A stretch of DNA of 64,000 bases from Cordilura impudica (GCA_963682025.1 OY821519.1:97677585-97741584), one strand, 5' to 3'. Shown: positions 10,946 to 21,968, counted from the first letter of the stretch. The notes: a model not told the origin generated them from the letters alone. A program made the numbers and translations.

Positions 10946-10954
10946 AAATATTTT
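10946..10954. repeat. 9-bp target duplication, right (AAATATTTT)
   Basis: Exact copy of 10193-10201 directly beyond the MULE end GGGAAATTTTCCGCAGAG. Confidence 0.8.
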
Positions 10955-11240
10955 ATATTTTCACTTTCATGGGTTACGTCTTACTTACGACCTAATAACT
11001 CGGCCGCATTTTAATATGTTGTAATTTACATTCTTTCAATTATTTGTACTTGCTTTTGGGTGAAAAATTAAAATAATCCTTTACCCAATAAGGAAATTAA
11101 AAAAAAGCCCTTTACACCAAAGTTGCTACTCTCTGTTACCTGATAAAAAAACAATGATTTTATTGCACTTAATAAAATATTTACTTAATAATGAATGAAA
11201 AATTTCATCTGTAATAATTTGATGACTTTTAAATGGAAAC
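10955..11240. other. unassigned spacer
   Basis: No gene seen. It ends in AAAC (11237-11240), the left target duplication of the Gypsy element. Confidence 0.4.
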
Positions 11241-12295
11241 TGTAACGACGCAAAATCTGCTCTTGCCAGGGTGAGCTCAGTCGCGTCCAGGGTCGTTACA
11301 GAAAAGAAATTTCGAAGTTATTTGCAGGGGGAAAAAAATAGGCGTCAACTTCAACGTTATAAAACTTAATACTTTATTATGTAGACAAACTCGTTATAAT
11401 CGTATGGTATAGCAACGTGTTGCACCCGGAATAGAAACGAACAAAAAAAAACTTTAAGGCACCAATTTTAAATTGAACATGGGAACACAGACAAGCGACT
11501 TCAGCATCTATTCTTGCTGCTTAGATATGTTAGACCAGTGTACATGTATGACTTCAGCATCTATACATGTAACCAACTCTAACATAAATATTCCCTATGT
11601 ATCAGTTTAATGGTAAGTTGCCAGCCAGCTAACTTACCTTGGTGTCTATCACACGACTGATCATTTTCTGTTTGCTGTTTGGCTTTTTATAGTCACAGCA
11701 TGGTGTGATAAACATACGCGAATGTATAAGTACATACAACGAACCCTACCGACCAATCAGAACGAAGCTGACGTGTCATAGTTAGCGTCACTTAGTTGTT
11801 AATTTATGTATGCAACCAACTGGGTTTACACAAGACGTACAACTCTTGGTTGAAATCTTTACTGTCACTGGTGGTGTTAGAGGTCGTTGTATGTAACTAT
11901 TAAAATCATACCGTAAGTACCGGGTGCAATTATAAACAATGATAAACATAAATGTAGGTGAACTAAATATACATATAAGGGAAAAATAATATAAATATAT
12001 AATATATGAACGTAATATTAATATAAATATAATAATATAAATATAAATAGAATACAAGACTATAAATGTTCATTTATAATATGCTGTAGGTATATAGTTT
12101 AAATATACGAGGGTATATTATAAATGAATTGGATACATGAATTTTATATGAATGTATAAATGAAGACAAAATATAAATATACAGCAAATATAAATATACA
12201 GATGATATGACGTATTTTGAATATACATATGCCGGTCGGGATCGGTTGAGAGATAAATGTGGGGACCAAAACGAGTGTCGACTTTGGTCCTTACA
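11241..12295 (-). repeat. 3' LTR of the Gypsy element
   Basis: Begins (plus strand) TGTAACGACGCAAAATCTGC and ends TTTGGTCCTTACA; same length as 17754-18808. The small open frames inside it (for example 11788-12057) are repeated in the other LTR and look like AT-rich chance frames. Confidence 0.95.
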
Positions 12296-12843
12296 CGCCC
12301 TCCCTTCGTCGGGGTCGGGTGCGGTTGCCTGTTTGGGTAGGTTGTCGTTGTTCGTTCCTCGCGTTGACGGTGGTGGTGGGGGTTGGTGTTGTCCAGGTCT
12401 TCGATGGAGAATTGTAGTGGGTTGGTAGCGTTTGTTGGGAGGCCGAGTTCCTGGAATGGGTGAACTGTCCTTGGAGTGGCCGGTAACGGGCTGATGATAG
12501 CCGTGATCGGAATTAGATGCGGCATTCGGATGGTGACCGGTATGCATCTGCCGATGTTTCGCCACTGGGTTTCGGTGATGGGGATGATGTCAGCAGTTGG
12601 CCCGAACGTTGGTGTCCCCGATGGAGTCGTTAGTGTGACTGCGGTCGGATTGGGGGTAGCCGGTATTAGTACTGTTGTTGACTGGGCTGGTACTGATGAC
12701 GGTGAGGGTGATGGCGAGGCTATCGATGACGTTGAGGATGATGATGCCGATGATGATGAAAGCGTTGGCGGAATCTCTCTTTTGACATATGATAGCGTTC
12801 TTCTGACATCATGGATTTCTCTGATTGTTATGGTAGTTTAATT
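12290..12843 (-). CDS. putative small ORF3 downstream of pol (Ser/Thr/Pro-rich)
   Basis: Between the end of pol and the 3' LTR one minus-strand frame is open for about 180 codons. It begins after a TAA near 12841 with TTITIREIHDVRRTLSYVKR, and the only ATG is at 12525 (MPHLIPITAIISPL). It contains a run of Ser/Pro/Thr (near 12760-12640), then a His/Arg/Thr-rich tail. There is no signal peptide, membrane segment or zinc finger, so it is not a recognisable envelope protein. Translation would need a spliced or alternative start. GC content is higher than the surroundings. It could be a relic of a third gene or a chance frame; the antisense strand is also open for 121 codons (12476-12841), which weakens the case. 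Confidence 0.35.
12296..12310 (-). promoter_or_regulatory. polypurine tract
   Basis: On the minus strand GACGAAGGGAGGGCG stands directly against the 3' LTR. A purine-rich tract at this point primes plus-strand DNA synthesis in LTR retroelements. Confidence 0.75.
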
Positions 12844-12930
12844 GAATGCGTTAACGAAGTCTATGGAAGATATAAAATATAGGTGGGCATTAGACTAAAT
12901 CTATAAAGAATTTTATTGTCTGTTAAATAA

Positions 12931-15900
12931 TTAAACATTTTGTAGCAATTTGTCGGATTCGTCGTTGGCCACGAATGGCTTTAGTTCGCTAATGTGTGCC
13001 GTTCGTATGTCGTTCTTTTCTTGGCCCATCAGTTTAACTATAACTGAGGATGGCAGGGCGGTAATGGTATAGGGTCCAACAAACTTTGGCGCTAACTTCG
13101 CCGCGAAGTTTTCAGACGCCTTCGACAGTTGATGTTGTTTGACCAAGACTCGCTGTCCAATCGTGGGTTTCCATGGTCTCCGCCGCAGATTATAGTACCG
13201 TCTCTGATCTTGAGCCGCACGGACCAGGTTGTTTCGTACAATCTTAAAGACGTCACGTAATTGCAGACTCTTTTCGGTGGGGTTCCACTTGGTGGATCCG
13301 GTCCCCACGGTGACTTCGTCATATAGTGCACGTGGCAGCCTGGGTTCGCGACCTTGGGTAAGGAAAGCGGGTGAATAACCAGTAGATTCGGATGCGGCGG
13401 TGTTGATGGCCAACGAAATTTCGGGTAGCAGGTCATCCCACGTGACGTGTTTATTCTTGGTGAACTGAGATATCATCGTTTTGATGACGCGGTTTGTCCT
13501 TTCCGTCGGATTTTCTTGGGGGGTGTATGGTGCTGTAAGCTGGTGTTCGACCCCAAGATCTTTTAGGAAACTTTTGAAGATTTTACTGGTGAACTGGGAT
13601 CCGTTGTCGGTTATTGCCATCTTTGGTACACCGAACCGTGCCAGAATTCGTTCCCGGAACGCCTTTATTAATCCCTCGGAGGTGGCTTTACGTTGTGGTA
13701 TCAGCTCCGTCCATTTAGAAAAGCGGTCGACGATAACCAATAACATTGTGTTGCCGTGTTTCGATCGGGGTAGTGGCCCCACGAAATCTAGGCAAATGGT
13801 GGTCCATGGCTCCTCAGGTACCCTGGTAAGCATTTCACCGGCTGGCTTCTGTTGACAGACTTTGTATTGTTGGCAGGATTGGCAGCTTCGTACATAGCGG
13901 CTGACATCTCGGAAGAGTCCCGGCCAGTAATACCGATTACAGATCCGATTTATGGTTTTTCGGATGCCGAGATGCCCTGCGGTGGGGTCATCGTGATTTT
14001 CCCTCAACACGCGTTCTCGTTGTGGGGTTCCTACACAAAGTTTCCACGGTTGGCAGTCTTCGTCGTTGTGGTTCCTGGGGAAATGTCTGTAAAGCTGATT
14101 GTTAATTAACGAAAAGTCTGAATATTTTTGAGGGTTATTTTTAACCGCATTTATTTGTTTTTCCAACCATACACAATTCGATGGGTTGTTACCTGTAACC
14201 AGTCGCTGGAATGTTTCTAGGGGTTGCCGCGATAATGCATCGGCCACGGTGTTTTGTGCGCCTTTCCGGTATTGAACGTGGAAGGTATATTGCTGGAGCT
14301 CTAAGGCCCATCGAGCCAACCGGCCTGTTGGTGTCTCTATTGAATTGAGCCATTTGAGGGATAGGTGATCGGTGATGACGGTGAATGTATACCCCTCTAG
14401 GTACATCCTCATTTTCCTTATGCCCCACACTATGGCCAAGCACTCCTTTTCGGTCGTGGTATAATTTTTTTCAGCTTGGTTCAGGTGGCGGCTCGCGTAC
14501 GCTATGACTCGTTCTGCTCCGTTCAGCTGTTGGGTGAGGACAGCACCAAGGCCAAAATCGCTAGCGTCGGTTTGTAGGGTGAACGGCTGGGAGAAGTCGG
14601 GGCAGGCCAATACCGGGGCTTCTGTCAATTTTGCTTTCAATGTTTCGAACGCTTTCTGTTGATCGTCTGCCCACTTAAAATGTTTCCCCTTCTTCAGTAA
14701 GGAGGTTAGTGGCTGAGATATTTTGGCAAATTCAGGTACGAATCGTCGGTACCAGGAGGCGATGCCTAAAAATCGTCGAACGTCGCGGACATTCTTTGGT
14801 GGGGCCATCTTGGTGACTGCGGAAACTTTGTCGGGGTCGGTTCGGATTCCATCTCCACATACAACATGACCCAGGTATTTAATTTCCCGTTTGAAGAACT
14901 CACACTTTTCGGGGTTTATTTTTAAATTCGCCTTTCTTAGACGCTGGAACACCTCCTTCAGGTGCTTGATATGTGCCTCCAACGTTTGGCTGGTAATGAT
15001 GATGTCATCAAGATACGCAAACGCGTGGGGTTCCATATCCGGGCCGATAACGTGGTCGAGAGCACGTTGGAATGTTGCCGGGGCCGAGTGGAGTCCGAAT
15101 GGCATAACCTTCCACTGATAAAGGCCACGTCCCGGAACGGTGAAAGCGGTGAAGGGTCTGCTCTCTTTAGCCATGGGAATCTGCCAGTACCCATTTTCTA
15201 AATCGAGGCAGCTGATATAACGCGCTTCTTTAAGACGGTCGAGTATGTGGTTGATACGTGGTAGTGGGTATGCGTCGGGGATGGAGCGTGCATTTAGTTG
15301 GCGAAAGTCCATGCACAGTCTCCAGGAGCCGTTCTTTTTCTTGGCTAGCGTGATGGGGAAACTGTACGGACTATTTGAAGGTTCGATACATCCCTTGGCC
15401 AGCAGATTATTTATTTCGGCGTCAATTACGGCTTGCATTGCCGGATTCCGGTTGGCGTACCGAATTTTTATCGGTCGGTTGTCTTTCATATGAATCTGAT
15501 GTTCGGTGAGCCTAGTCGGACCCTTCACCATTTTGAACGCCTGTAGTTCCTTTTCTAAAAAAGCATCAATTTGAAGTTGCTCTTCCGAGCCGGAATGAGT
15601 AGGTGGGTAAATACAAGAATTGACATTGGATACACTTACCCGGTCCGAAACGGTCGTGGTTGGGCCTTGGGCATTGTCCCGGCTGGTTGCCATACAGGGA
15701 TGGTCCACATGGATATGGTCGTCTTCCAGGCAGAGTGATAAATGTCCAAATGAGACGGTGGTTTTAAAACGCTTCAGCAAATCCAACCCTATGATCATTT
15801 CTTCGAGGGCTGCTGGCATGATTAAGAAAACAACTCGTTGGATGGCCTGATCGACCATCACTTGGCACTCGATGGCATACCGGATTTGATTCGTTGATCC

Positions 15901-16983
15901 ATCGGCGAGTACGACTTCCAGCTCTCTAGGTGACCGTGGGTGGTTGGCAAAGGTGGTGTCAGCCAGGTCTTTGCTGATGTAGTTACTGGTTGCTCCCGTA
16001 TCGATCGTGGCTATTATGGCAATGTTCCCAAATTGTACATCGGCACTGAGCCGATTATCTTCACACCGTAGGCCGATTACTTTTATATGTGGGTGGCTTT
16101 GCTGTTTAGAGACACGACTCACCATCATTCTGTGTTGTTCATTTCGTCCGCCGCGTGAGTTGTTATCGTTGGGGATGCTTTCGAGATCGTCGGCCAATGC
16201 TAATAGTTCTGCGAGGTCAGAGAAATCCCTTCGGCGAATGTACCATAAATAATTTGGATGCGAATTTCTGAAAATCCGCTCAAGCTGTTGGGCTTCGGTC
16301 ATCTCCGTATGGCGCATCAGGTTTTGGAGCGCTAGGACGTAATCTTTGAAAGGCTCTCGTGGCCGTTGGCATCTTCGTCGGATATCATCTTCTAATTTCT
16401 CAAAGAACCGAGCTGGAAGGAAAAATTTTAAAAAGTCTGCTTTAAACGCTCCCCAGGAGCCCCAATGCCTGTTGTTGCTACGGAACCATATTAATGCTCG
16501 TTCTTTAAAAAACTCTGGCATGGTTCCCGGTAACAACGATTTATTAACGCCATACATCACGGCCATCTCTTCAACTCTTTCAATGAAAATTAAGGGGTCC
16601 TTGCCACCATCATACCTGACTCCCCACTTGCGTACACAATCGATTATGCTCACCATCTGTAGGTTATCCCGTTCAGCTGAGCGAGCTTCCGGTGTGGCAA
16701 TGTCTGCTTCGGATTTAGCCTGACTGTGTGCGGACTTGGCTGGACTGTTGTCTCCGGAAATGGTGATCTTGGGAATTTTAGCCGCTGGTTGGTTGCTGGC
16801 GGTGTATTTCTCCTGTAATTCAAGGAGTCGTTTCATCCGGTCGGATGAATGTTCGCCACCTACAAATTGCGCCAGTTGTTTTCGCATCTCCTCTACCCCA
16901 CTTGCCGGTTGAATGTCGAATTCGTGCAGGCAGGTCAATAGATCATCCTTCCGCAGCGAGTAAGCCCACGAGATCCGTGACAT
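12931..16983 (-). CDS. Gypsy gag-pol polyprotein, intact
   Basis: 1350 codons, no stop, starting MSRISWAYSLRKDDLL. Residues about 8-42 look like a SAP-type helix-turn-helix. Residues about 110-270 are a retrotransposon Gag capsid region (LIFIERVEEM...FKERALIWF). A protease with DTGAT is at 328-332. Reverse transcriptase spans about 500-700, with LDLENGYW at 593-600 and a YLDD box at 657-660. RNase H is at about 800-915 with TDASDFG. The integrase has an H2C2 zinc-binding site (H997, H1004, C1034, C1037) and catalytic D1066, D1126 and E1161. No CCHC zinc knuckle is visible between capsid and protease, which is unusual for a nucleic-acid-binding Gag. Gag and Pol share one frame without a frameshift, so Gag:Pol ratio must be set by another route. 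The open frame and matched LTRs suggest a potentially active copy. Confidence 0.95.
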   Translation of the reverse strand: MSRISWAYSLRKDDLLTCLHEFDIQPASGVEEMRKQLAQFVGGEHSSDRMKRLLELQEKYTASNQPAAKIPKITISGDNSPAKSAHSQAKSEADIATPEARSAERDNLQMVSIIDCVRKWGVRYDGGKDPLIFIERVEEMAVMYGVNKSLLPGTMPEFFKERALIWFRSNNRHWGSWGAFKADFLKFFLPARFFEKLEDDIRRRCQRPREPFKDYVLALQNLMRHTEMTEAQQLERIFRNSHPNYLWYIRRRDFSDLAELLALADDLESIPNDNNSRGGRNEQHRMMVSRVSKQQSHPHIKVIGLRCEDNRLSADVQFGNIAIIATIDTGATSNYISKDLADTTFANHPRSPRELEVVLADGSTNQIRYAIECQVMVDQAIQRVVFLIMPAALEEMIIGLDLLKRFKTTVSFGHLSLCLEDDHIHVDHPCMATSRDNAQGPTTTVSDRVSVSNVNSCIYPPTHSGSEEQLQIDAFLEKELQAFKMVKGPTRLTEHQIHMKDNRPIKIRYANRNPAMQAVIDAEINNLLAKGCIEPSNSPYSFPITLAKKKNGSWRLCMDFRQLNARSIPDAYPLPRINHILDRLKEARYISCLDLENGYWQIPMAKESRPFTAFTVPGRGLYQWKVMPFGLHSAPATFQRALDHVIGPDMEPHAFAYLDDIIITSQTLEAHIKHLKEVFQRLRKANLKINPEKCEFFKREIKYLGHVVCGDGIRTDPDKVSAVTKMAPPKNVRDVRRFLGIASWYRRFVPEFAKISQPLTSLLKKGKHFKWADDQQKAFETLKAKLTEAPVLACPDFSQPFTLQTDASDFGLGAVLTQQLNGAERVIAYASRHLNQAEKNYTTTEKECLAIVWGIRKMRMYLEGYTFTVITDHLSLKWLNSIETPTGRLARWALELQQYTFHVQYRKGAQNTVADALSRQPLETFQRLVTGNNPSNCVWLEKQINAVKNNPQKYSDFSLINNQLYRHFPRNHNDEDCQPWKLCVGTPQRERVLRENHDDPTAGHLGIRKTINRICNRYYWPGLFRDVSRYVRSCQSCQQYKVCQQKPAGEMLTRVPEEPWTTICLDFVGPLPRSKHGNTMLLVIVDRFSKWTELIPQRKATSEGLIKAFRERILARFGVPKMAITDNGSQFTSKIFKSFLKDLGVEHQLTAPYTPQENPTERTNRVIKTMISQFTKNKHVTWDDLLPEISLAINTAASESTGYSPAFLTQGREPRLPRALYDEVTVGTGSTKWNPTEKSLQLRDVFKIVRNNLVRAAQDQRRYYNLRRRPWKPTIGQRVLVKQHQLSKASENFAAKLAPKFVGPYTITALPSSVIVKLMGQEKNDIRTAHISELKPFVANDESDKLLQNV

Positions 16984-17734
16984 GGTGATTAATTTGGACG
17001 GGAAGGAAATTCGAAAGCTTTGAAAAGATTGATTAGTATTAAAAATTTATTATTATAATTTTTTTCAAAATAAGCAGGGTGAAATTTAATCCTCCACAGT
17101 GATGGTAGTTCCTTTCCACGGTCGCTGATTAATTTTTCTTCCCGGCCACTTAATTCACGGAATAATAAAAAAAAATTTTAAAGTTTTTAAATTGTCCTCG
17201 ACCTCCAAATTCACGATATTGGTTTTTTTTAATAAAAGAAAACAGTTTTTTTTTTTTTTTTTTTGTAAGTGTTCTAATTTACCGCGGTCACTAAATCCAC
17301 AAGGTGAGATATTTTTCCCGGTTTATTACACGCCGACACGTCACAACCTTCACGGGCAGGTTCTTTTATTTCCGTCGGTAAATTCACTTTATGATTTCCG
17401 TTGACACTTTGGAAACTTAATATTGTCCCACACTCTCACGAGGCCGTATTGTACTGTTCAGGTTTATTATTTTATTTCCGTAATTGTCTACCGACGGCAC
17501 CTCACTGTTTTTTTTCACGGGTCACTTTGTGGCTCTATTGCTTATTATTTATTTTGTATTTTTAGACTTTAGTATTCCGGTTAAACTGCCATTTACAATT
17601 TCACGTTACACACATTTACGTTAACAATTAAAATTTTTTTACTTCAACAGTTTGTTTTGTTTCACGACACAACTTAGGTTGTTTGGACTCGATTACCCAA
17701 AGTTTTGTTTCTTTTATTCCGAAATTTTTAGAGA

Positions 17735-17752
17735 GTCCCTGCTCAGGCGCCA
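17735..17752 (-). promoter_or_regulatory. primer binding site, tRNA-Lys-like
   Basis: On the minus strand, one base after the 5' LTR, the sequence reads TGGCGCCTGAGCAGGGAC. This is complementary to a tRNA 3' end ...CAGGCGCCA. It differs at two positions from the familiar Lys-type primer site TGGCGCCCGAACAGGGAC. Confidence 0.8.
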
Positions 17753-17753
17753 C

Positions 17754-18808
17754 TGTAACGACGCAAAATCTGCTCTTGCCAGGGTGAGCTCAGTCGCGTC
17801 CAGGGTCGTTACAGAAAAGAAATTTCGAAGTTATTTGCAGGGGGAAAAAAATAGGCGTCAACTTCAACGTTATAAAACTTAATACTTTATTATGTAGACA
17901 AACTCGTTATAATCGTATGGTATAGCAACGTGTTGCACCCGGAATAGAAACGAACAAAAAAAAACTTTAAGGCACCAATTTTAAATTGAACATGGGAACA
18001 CAGACAAGCGACTTCAGCATCTATTCTTGCTGCTTAGATATGTTAGACCAGTGTACATGTATGACTTCAGCATCTATACATGTAACCAACTCTAACATAA
18101 ATATTCCCTATGTATCAGTTTAATGGTAAGTTGCCAGCCAGCTAACTTACCTTGGTGTCTATCACACGACTGATCATTTTCTGTTTGCTGTTTGGCTTTT
18201 TATAGTCACAGCATGGTGTGATAAACATACGCGAATGTATAAGTACATACAACGAACCCTACCGACCAATCAGAACGAAGCTGACGTGTCATAGTTAGCG
18301 TCACTTAGTTGTTAATTTATGTATGCAACCAACTGGGTTTACACAAGACGTACAACTCTTGGTTGAAATCTTTACTGTCACTGGTGGTGTTAGAGGTCGT
18401 TGTATGTAACTATTAAAATCATACCGTAAGTACCGGGTGCAATTATAAACAATGATAAACATAAATGTAGGTGAACTAAATATACATATAAGGGAAAAAT
18501 AATATAAATATATAATATATGAACGTAATATTAATATAAATATAATAATATAAATATAAATAGAATACAAGACTATAAATGTTCATTTATAATATGCTGT
18601 AGGTATATAGTTTAAATATACGAGGGTATATTATAAATGAATTGGATACATGAATTTTATATGAATGTATAAATGAAGACAAAATATAAATATACAGCAA
18701 ATATAAATATACAGATGATATGACGTATTTTGAATATACATATGCCGGTCGGGATCGGTTGAGAGATAAATGTGGGGACCAAAACGAGTGTCGACTTTGG
18801 TCCTTACA
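17754..18808 (-). repeat. 5' LTR of the Gypsy element
   Basis: Equal in length to 11241-12295 and apparently identical to it. It holds the promoter and RNA start for the minus-strand transcript. About 770 bp of untranslated leader separate it from the gag start at 16983. Confidence 0.95.
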
Positions 18809-20289
18809 AAACTTTTAGTGAAAAACCATAGCTTGGCTTTAATGTTGGTTGGACTGAAACCTTTCAAATGAAATTATTGAATTACATAACGGTGACCAAT
18901 ATTTTCCACATTTACAAATCCCTTGAAACTTAAAACATATTTTTTATAACGTTGTCACTTTCCATACCTCTGTACTATCGATATGATAGTACGGATTGTT
19001 CTGGGACCGTCGTGGTACTTTCTCGTCTGTGGAATAAAGGAAAGACCTAAACAAAAACTGTAATACGGCCAAGTCCAAGGAACCGTCATCTACGTCCGCT
19101 TTGGCTTTTTGAAAGTAGCTCGGTAACGAAATAAAAACTTTTTTTTAAAAATTTCATCACTGTGTAGGGTATTCAAAGCCCATAAATAAATAAAAAACTT
19201 TTTCGAAATATGTATGTACATGTTCGTAGCTTTTGCCTTTAATTATGTGCCATAATACTTATTTTGTATCACAGTTTCAACAAGATTTTGGTTTCTGCCC
19301 TAGAGACATGAGAAATTCCAATTATTACTAACTTGCATAATCATGATATTTTTAACATGATTTTTTAAATGTCTTCAATAAACAAACGCCATTAAAATTA
19401 TGGTTGACATAAACAAAAGAAGACAAAAACAGACAAAATCCACACGTCAGTTGTTGTGTTGTTTATTTAAATGAAACATTTTTGGATAATAAAAATTTCT
19501 GTTGATTATTTTGCCCGTATTTAACACAAACAATTTCTATTTTTGTATTTTTTTTTTTGGCAAAAAAAATGTATGTATAAAAAATATTGTATGTATATTT
19601 CTGTTTAAGGGCCTTTGTAAGTAAACATGTACCATAAGGTTTTTTTTTTTGCTGTGGATTTGAACAGTCTTATCTTATCAAAACCCCCATTGTCTTTTAT
19701 TTGCTATTGAATTTCTACTGTCTGTTGGTGTTAACTATAATAAAGTAATAATCTTTGACTAACATTTAAATTTTGAGTGTGGATATGTTTTTTTTTCCGT
19801 TTTCATTTTTGCAAATCAATATTTGTATTATCAACGACACGAAATGAAAAAATTCATAAAACACACACAAAGTATTTGTTATTAAAACTCGTATGTATGT
19901 ATATAATTTTGTTCAATGATAAGATTAGATAAAATACTCTAGATGCTTTTAACTTAAATGCCAATAGATTGTGGAGTGTAGATTTTGTTGAAACATTTAA
20001 AGAAAAAAAAAAACTTGTTAAATAAAAAGCTGGTTTAAAATATCGGCAATAAATATTTGTGAATATAAAACAAAATATAGGGAAATGTCATTATTTGTCA
20101 TTAGGCCTCTTCCCTTGCCGATATGACTTTTTTATTTATGTAAAATCTGTTTCTCTAGAGTCGCCTTTTAAAATTTGCGAATAAGTAACAGTTTCTAGAT
20201 GTCAATTCTGGAGAATAAGTGAGTGCAGAAGCAATTTACATGGAGTTTAATTTTCTATTGGTTTTCATTCCAAAAAGCGTTGAAGACAA
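18809..20289. other. AT-rich spacer, no gene seen
   Basis: Begins with the right target duplication AAAC. Contains homopolymer tracts (A and T runs near 19550 and 20000) and no frame with recognisable homology. A spliced host exon cannot be excluded by eye. Confidence 0.4.
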
Positions 20290-20465
20290 AAAGCGCCCGG
20301 ACGAAAAAACATTAACACGTCAAATCAAATAATTGATGTTGAAAAATCGTCGATTGCCAATTAAAGATATGGCTGATACTGTTGATATTTCAAAAAGATC
20401 TATCAGCACTATTTGATAAGATATCTTGGACTAAAAGCGTCAAATCTCGATTTATTTAAAAAAGT
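20290..20465 (+). pseudogene. mariner transposase N-terminal fragment
   Basis: Translation gives EDKKRPDEKTLTRQIK, a stop, then LMLKNRRLPIKDMADTVDIS and KRSIST. This is the second helix-turn-helix part of a mariner-type DNA-binding domain (compare LNDRKVKLFEIAETLKIS in the copy at 3442). The catalytic domain is absent. Confidence 0.65.
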
Positions 20466-20659
20466 ATACCTTGTGTTTTCTCAAAAATGCTGATAATTTC
20501 GATATTTCCCTTAATAAAATCAGCTCTCTATGCCGCTTTCTTTGGAAGAGAGATAATCCTAAAAAATTTCAATGAGACCAAAAAAAAATAAAAAATGTAA
20601 GTACATCACAATTGTACCACCAATGCATTTTAAAGCATTTTATTGCTGATCATTTTCTT

Positions 20660-21545
20660 AGTCGAGTGTAGAGTAGAGTGGTCCTTAAAAATGAAAATGC
20701 GATTTTGGGGATAGACGGAGTCCAGTTTGTTACCTTTCAATATAAAACTAATAAATGTGAAGTTTGGGGACAATCGGATAAAGAAAAGTCAAGCCGGAAA
20801 TCGATTGAAAATTTCAAGTGTGTTTATATGGGGAAAATAATACTTCTTTTGAGATTTTACGACAAATTGTTGTAAGAATCGGGATCAGTATTAAATTATC
20901 TTTCCAAAAAGCTATAAAAATTCGAAATCGAATAAAAATTCGCCAAGAACTAGCAAATGCCCCAGACCACTTTTGTGCAAAAAAAAACTAGATCATGAAA
21001 TTTGATAGCATTTTTTTCAACTCTGAAAAATTGATTAAAGCCATAATTTTTTTCTCTATACTTATAACTAATAAGATATGAAGTATTGTTTTATTACCAC
21101 GTTGTTTGCGTATTAAGGCCGAAAATGGGAAATTTTTTTGATAAAATTTTGAAAACTCCTTTTTCAAGTTTGAAAAAATTGTCTTAAACAAAATTTAAAA
21201 ACAATGGACCTGGCACTTTAAGGTTTTATTAAACACATATCAGAGATTAACTGTGTGAATTTTTAGGTAAATCCATATGCCAGAATTTTTTTTGACAAGG
21301 ATTTTATTTTTGTGGATTTCGAGATAAATGGGGTTTTTTAAAATATTCTGTAAATATACTCTTCCTAAATTCTTTATATATTCTTTATGTTCTCTACTTT
21401 TAAATGCTATATGCTTTATCCGATTGTCCCCAAACTTCACATTTATTAGTTTTATATCGAAAGGTAACAAACTGGAACCCGCCTATTCCCAAAATCGCAA
21501 TTTGATAAATGTTCATATAACGTAGGGCCACACTAGTGTAGAGGT
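20660..21545. mobile_element. inverted-repeat (foldback-type) element
   Basis: A segment at about 20697-20785 (GCGATTTTGGGGATAGACGG and AATGTGAAGTTTGGGGAC are landmarks) recurs in reverse at about 21415-21505. The arms are roughly 90% alike over more than 80 bp. The outer sequences (GTGTAGAG...GTGG) also pair weakly. The centre is AT-rich without a gene. Exact ends and target duplication not determined. Confidence 0.55.
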
Positions 21546-21564
21546 TACTACAAAGCCGACGAAG

Positions 21565-21856
21565 TGCGTTGAGGAAGGGAAATACCAATTGAAATAGGAG
21601 AGGCGAGATTAAAGTTGTATTCGGAAAAAAAAGTCATTGCGTGAAATTGGAAAAATTATAGAAAAAATCCACTCCAGCATTATGAATATTATTTATAAAA
21701 TGGAAACTGGAAACCATTTTGTAAACGCAGTCAAAGTTGATCGCAAAAAATCAGCATCTGAAATACGAGACGAATTATCTATAACACGAGCGTGCACCCA
21801 CAAACCATACGAAAAGATTAAAAAGGTAAATATGCAAAAATATTCAATGTTGATAC
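21565..21856 (+). pseudogene. Tc1-like transposase N-terminal fragment
   Basis: After GREIPIEIGEARLKLYSEKK a one-base shift leads into SLREIGKIIEKIHSSIMNII, YKMETGNHFVN and VDRKKSASEIRDELS. These match the two helix-turn-helix units at the start of Tc1 transposases. An internal segment is missing between VN and VDRKK. It stops where the MITE at 21857 begins, so the MITE or a deletion removed the catalytic domain. Confidence 0.7.
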
Positions 21857-21968
21857 ATCTGTAGTTTTCTGGAATAACCGCGTATTAATGTTGACCATTT
21901 CTGAGTTTTTTCTTTAAATAACGACGTAACTTAAATGTTTATTAAATTATTTTGCAGCACTAACGATG

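Larger units (their letters stand above)
11241..18808 (-). mobile_element. complete Gypsy LTR retrotransposon
   Basis: 7568 bp, transcribed on the minus strand. Two 1055-bp LTRs (11241-12295 and 17754-18808) flank one 1350-codon gag-pol frame. The ends are TG...CA. A 4-bp duplication AAAC lies at 11237-11240 and 18809-18812. A tRNA-Lys-like primer site and a purine tract are in the correct places. The two LTRs look identical over every stretch compared, so insertion is recent. It copies its RNA into DNA in particles built from its Gag and integrates with its own integrase. No envelope gene with a membrane segment was found. The primer type recalls the Osvaldo/Ulysses branch, but this is inference. 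Confidence 0.93.

Noticed and set aside
12476..12841. 121-codon plus-strand frame with an acidic stretch inside the Gypsy element
   Set aside because: Antisense to the element, in a GC-richer segment, with no promoter or homology. Considered a shadow of the minus-strand frame.
17742..17760. AGGCGCCACTGTAACG resembling the RAG1-like element end
   Set aside because: It is the junction of the Gypsy primer binding site and LTR; the similarity to GGCGCCACTGTG is coincidental.
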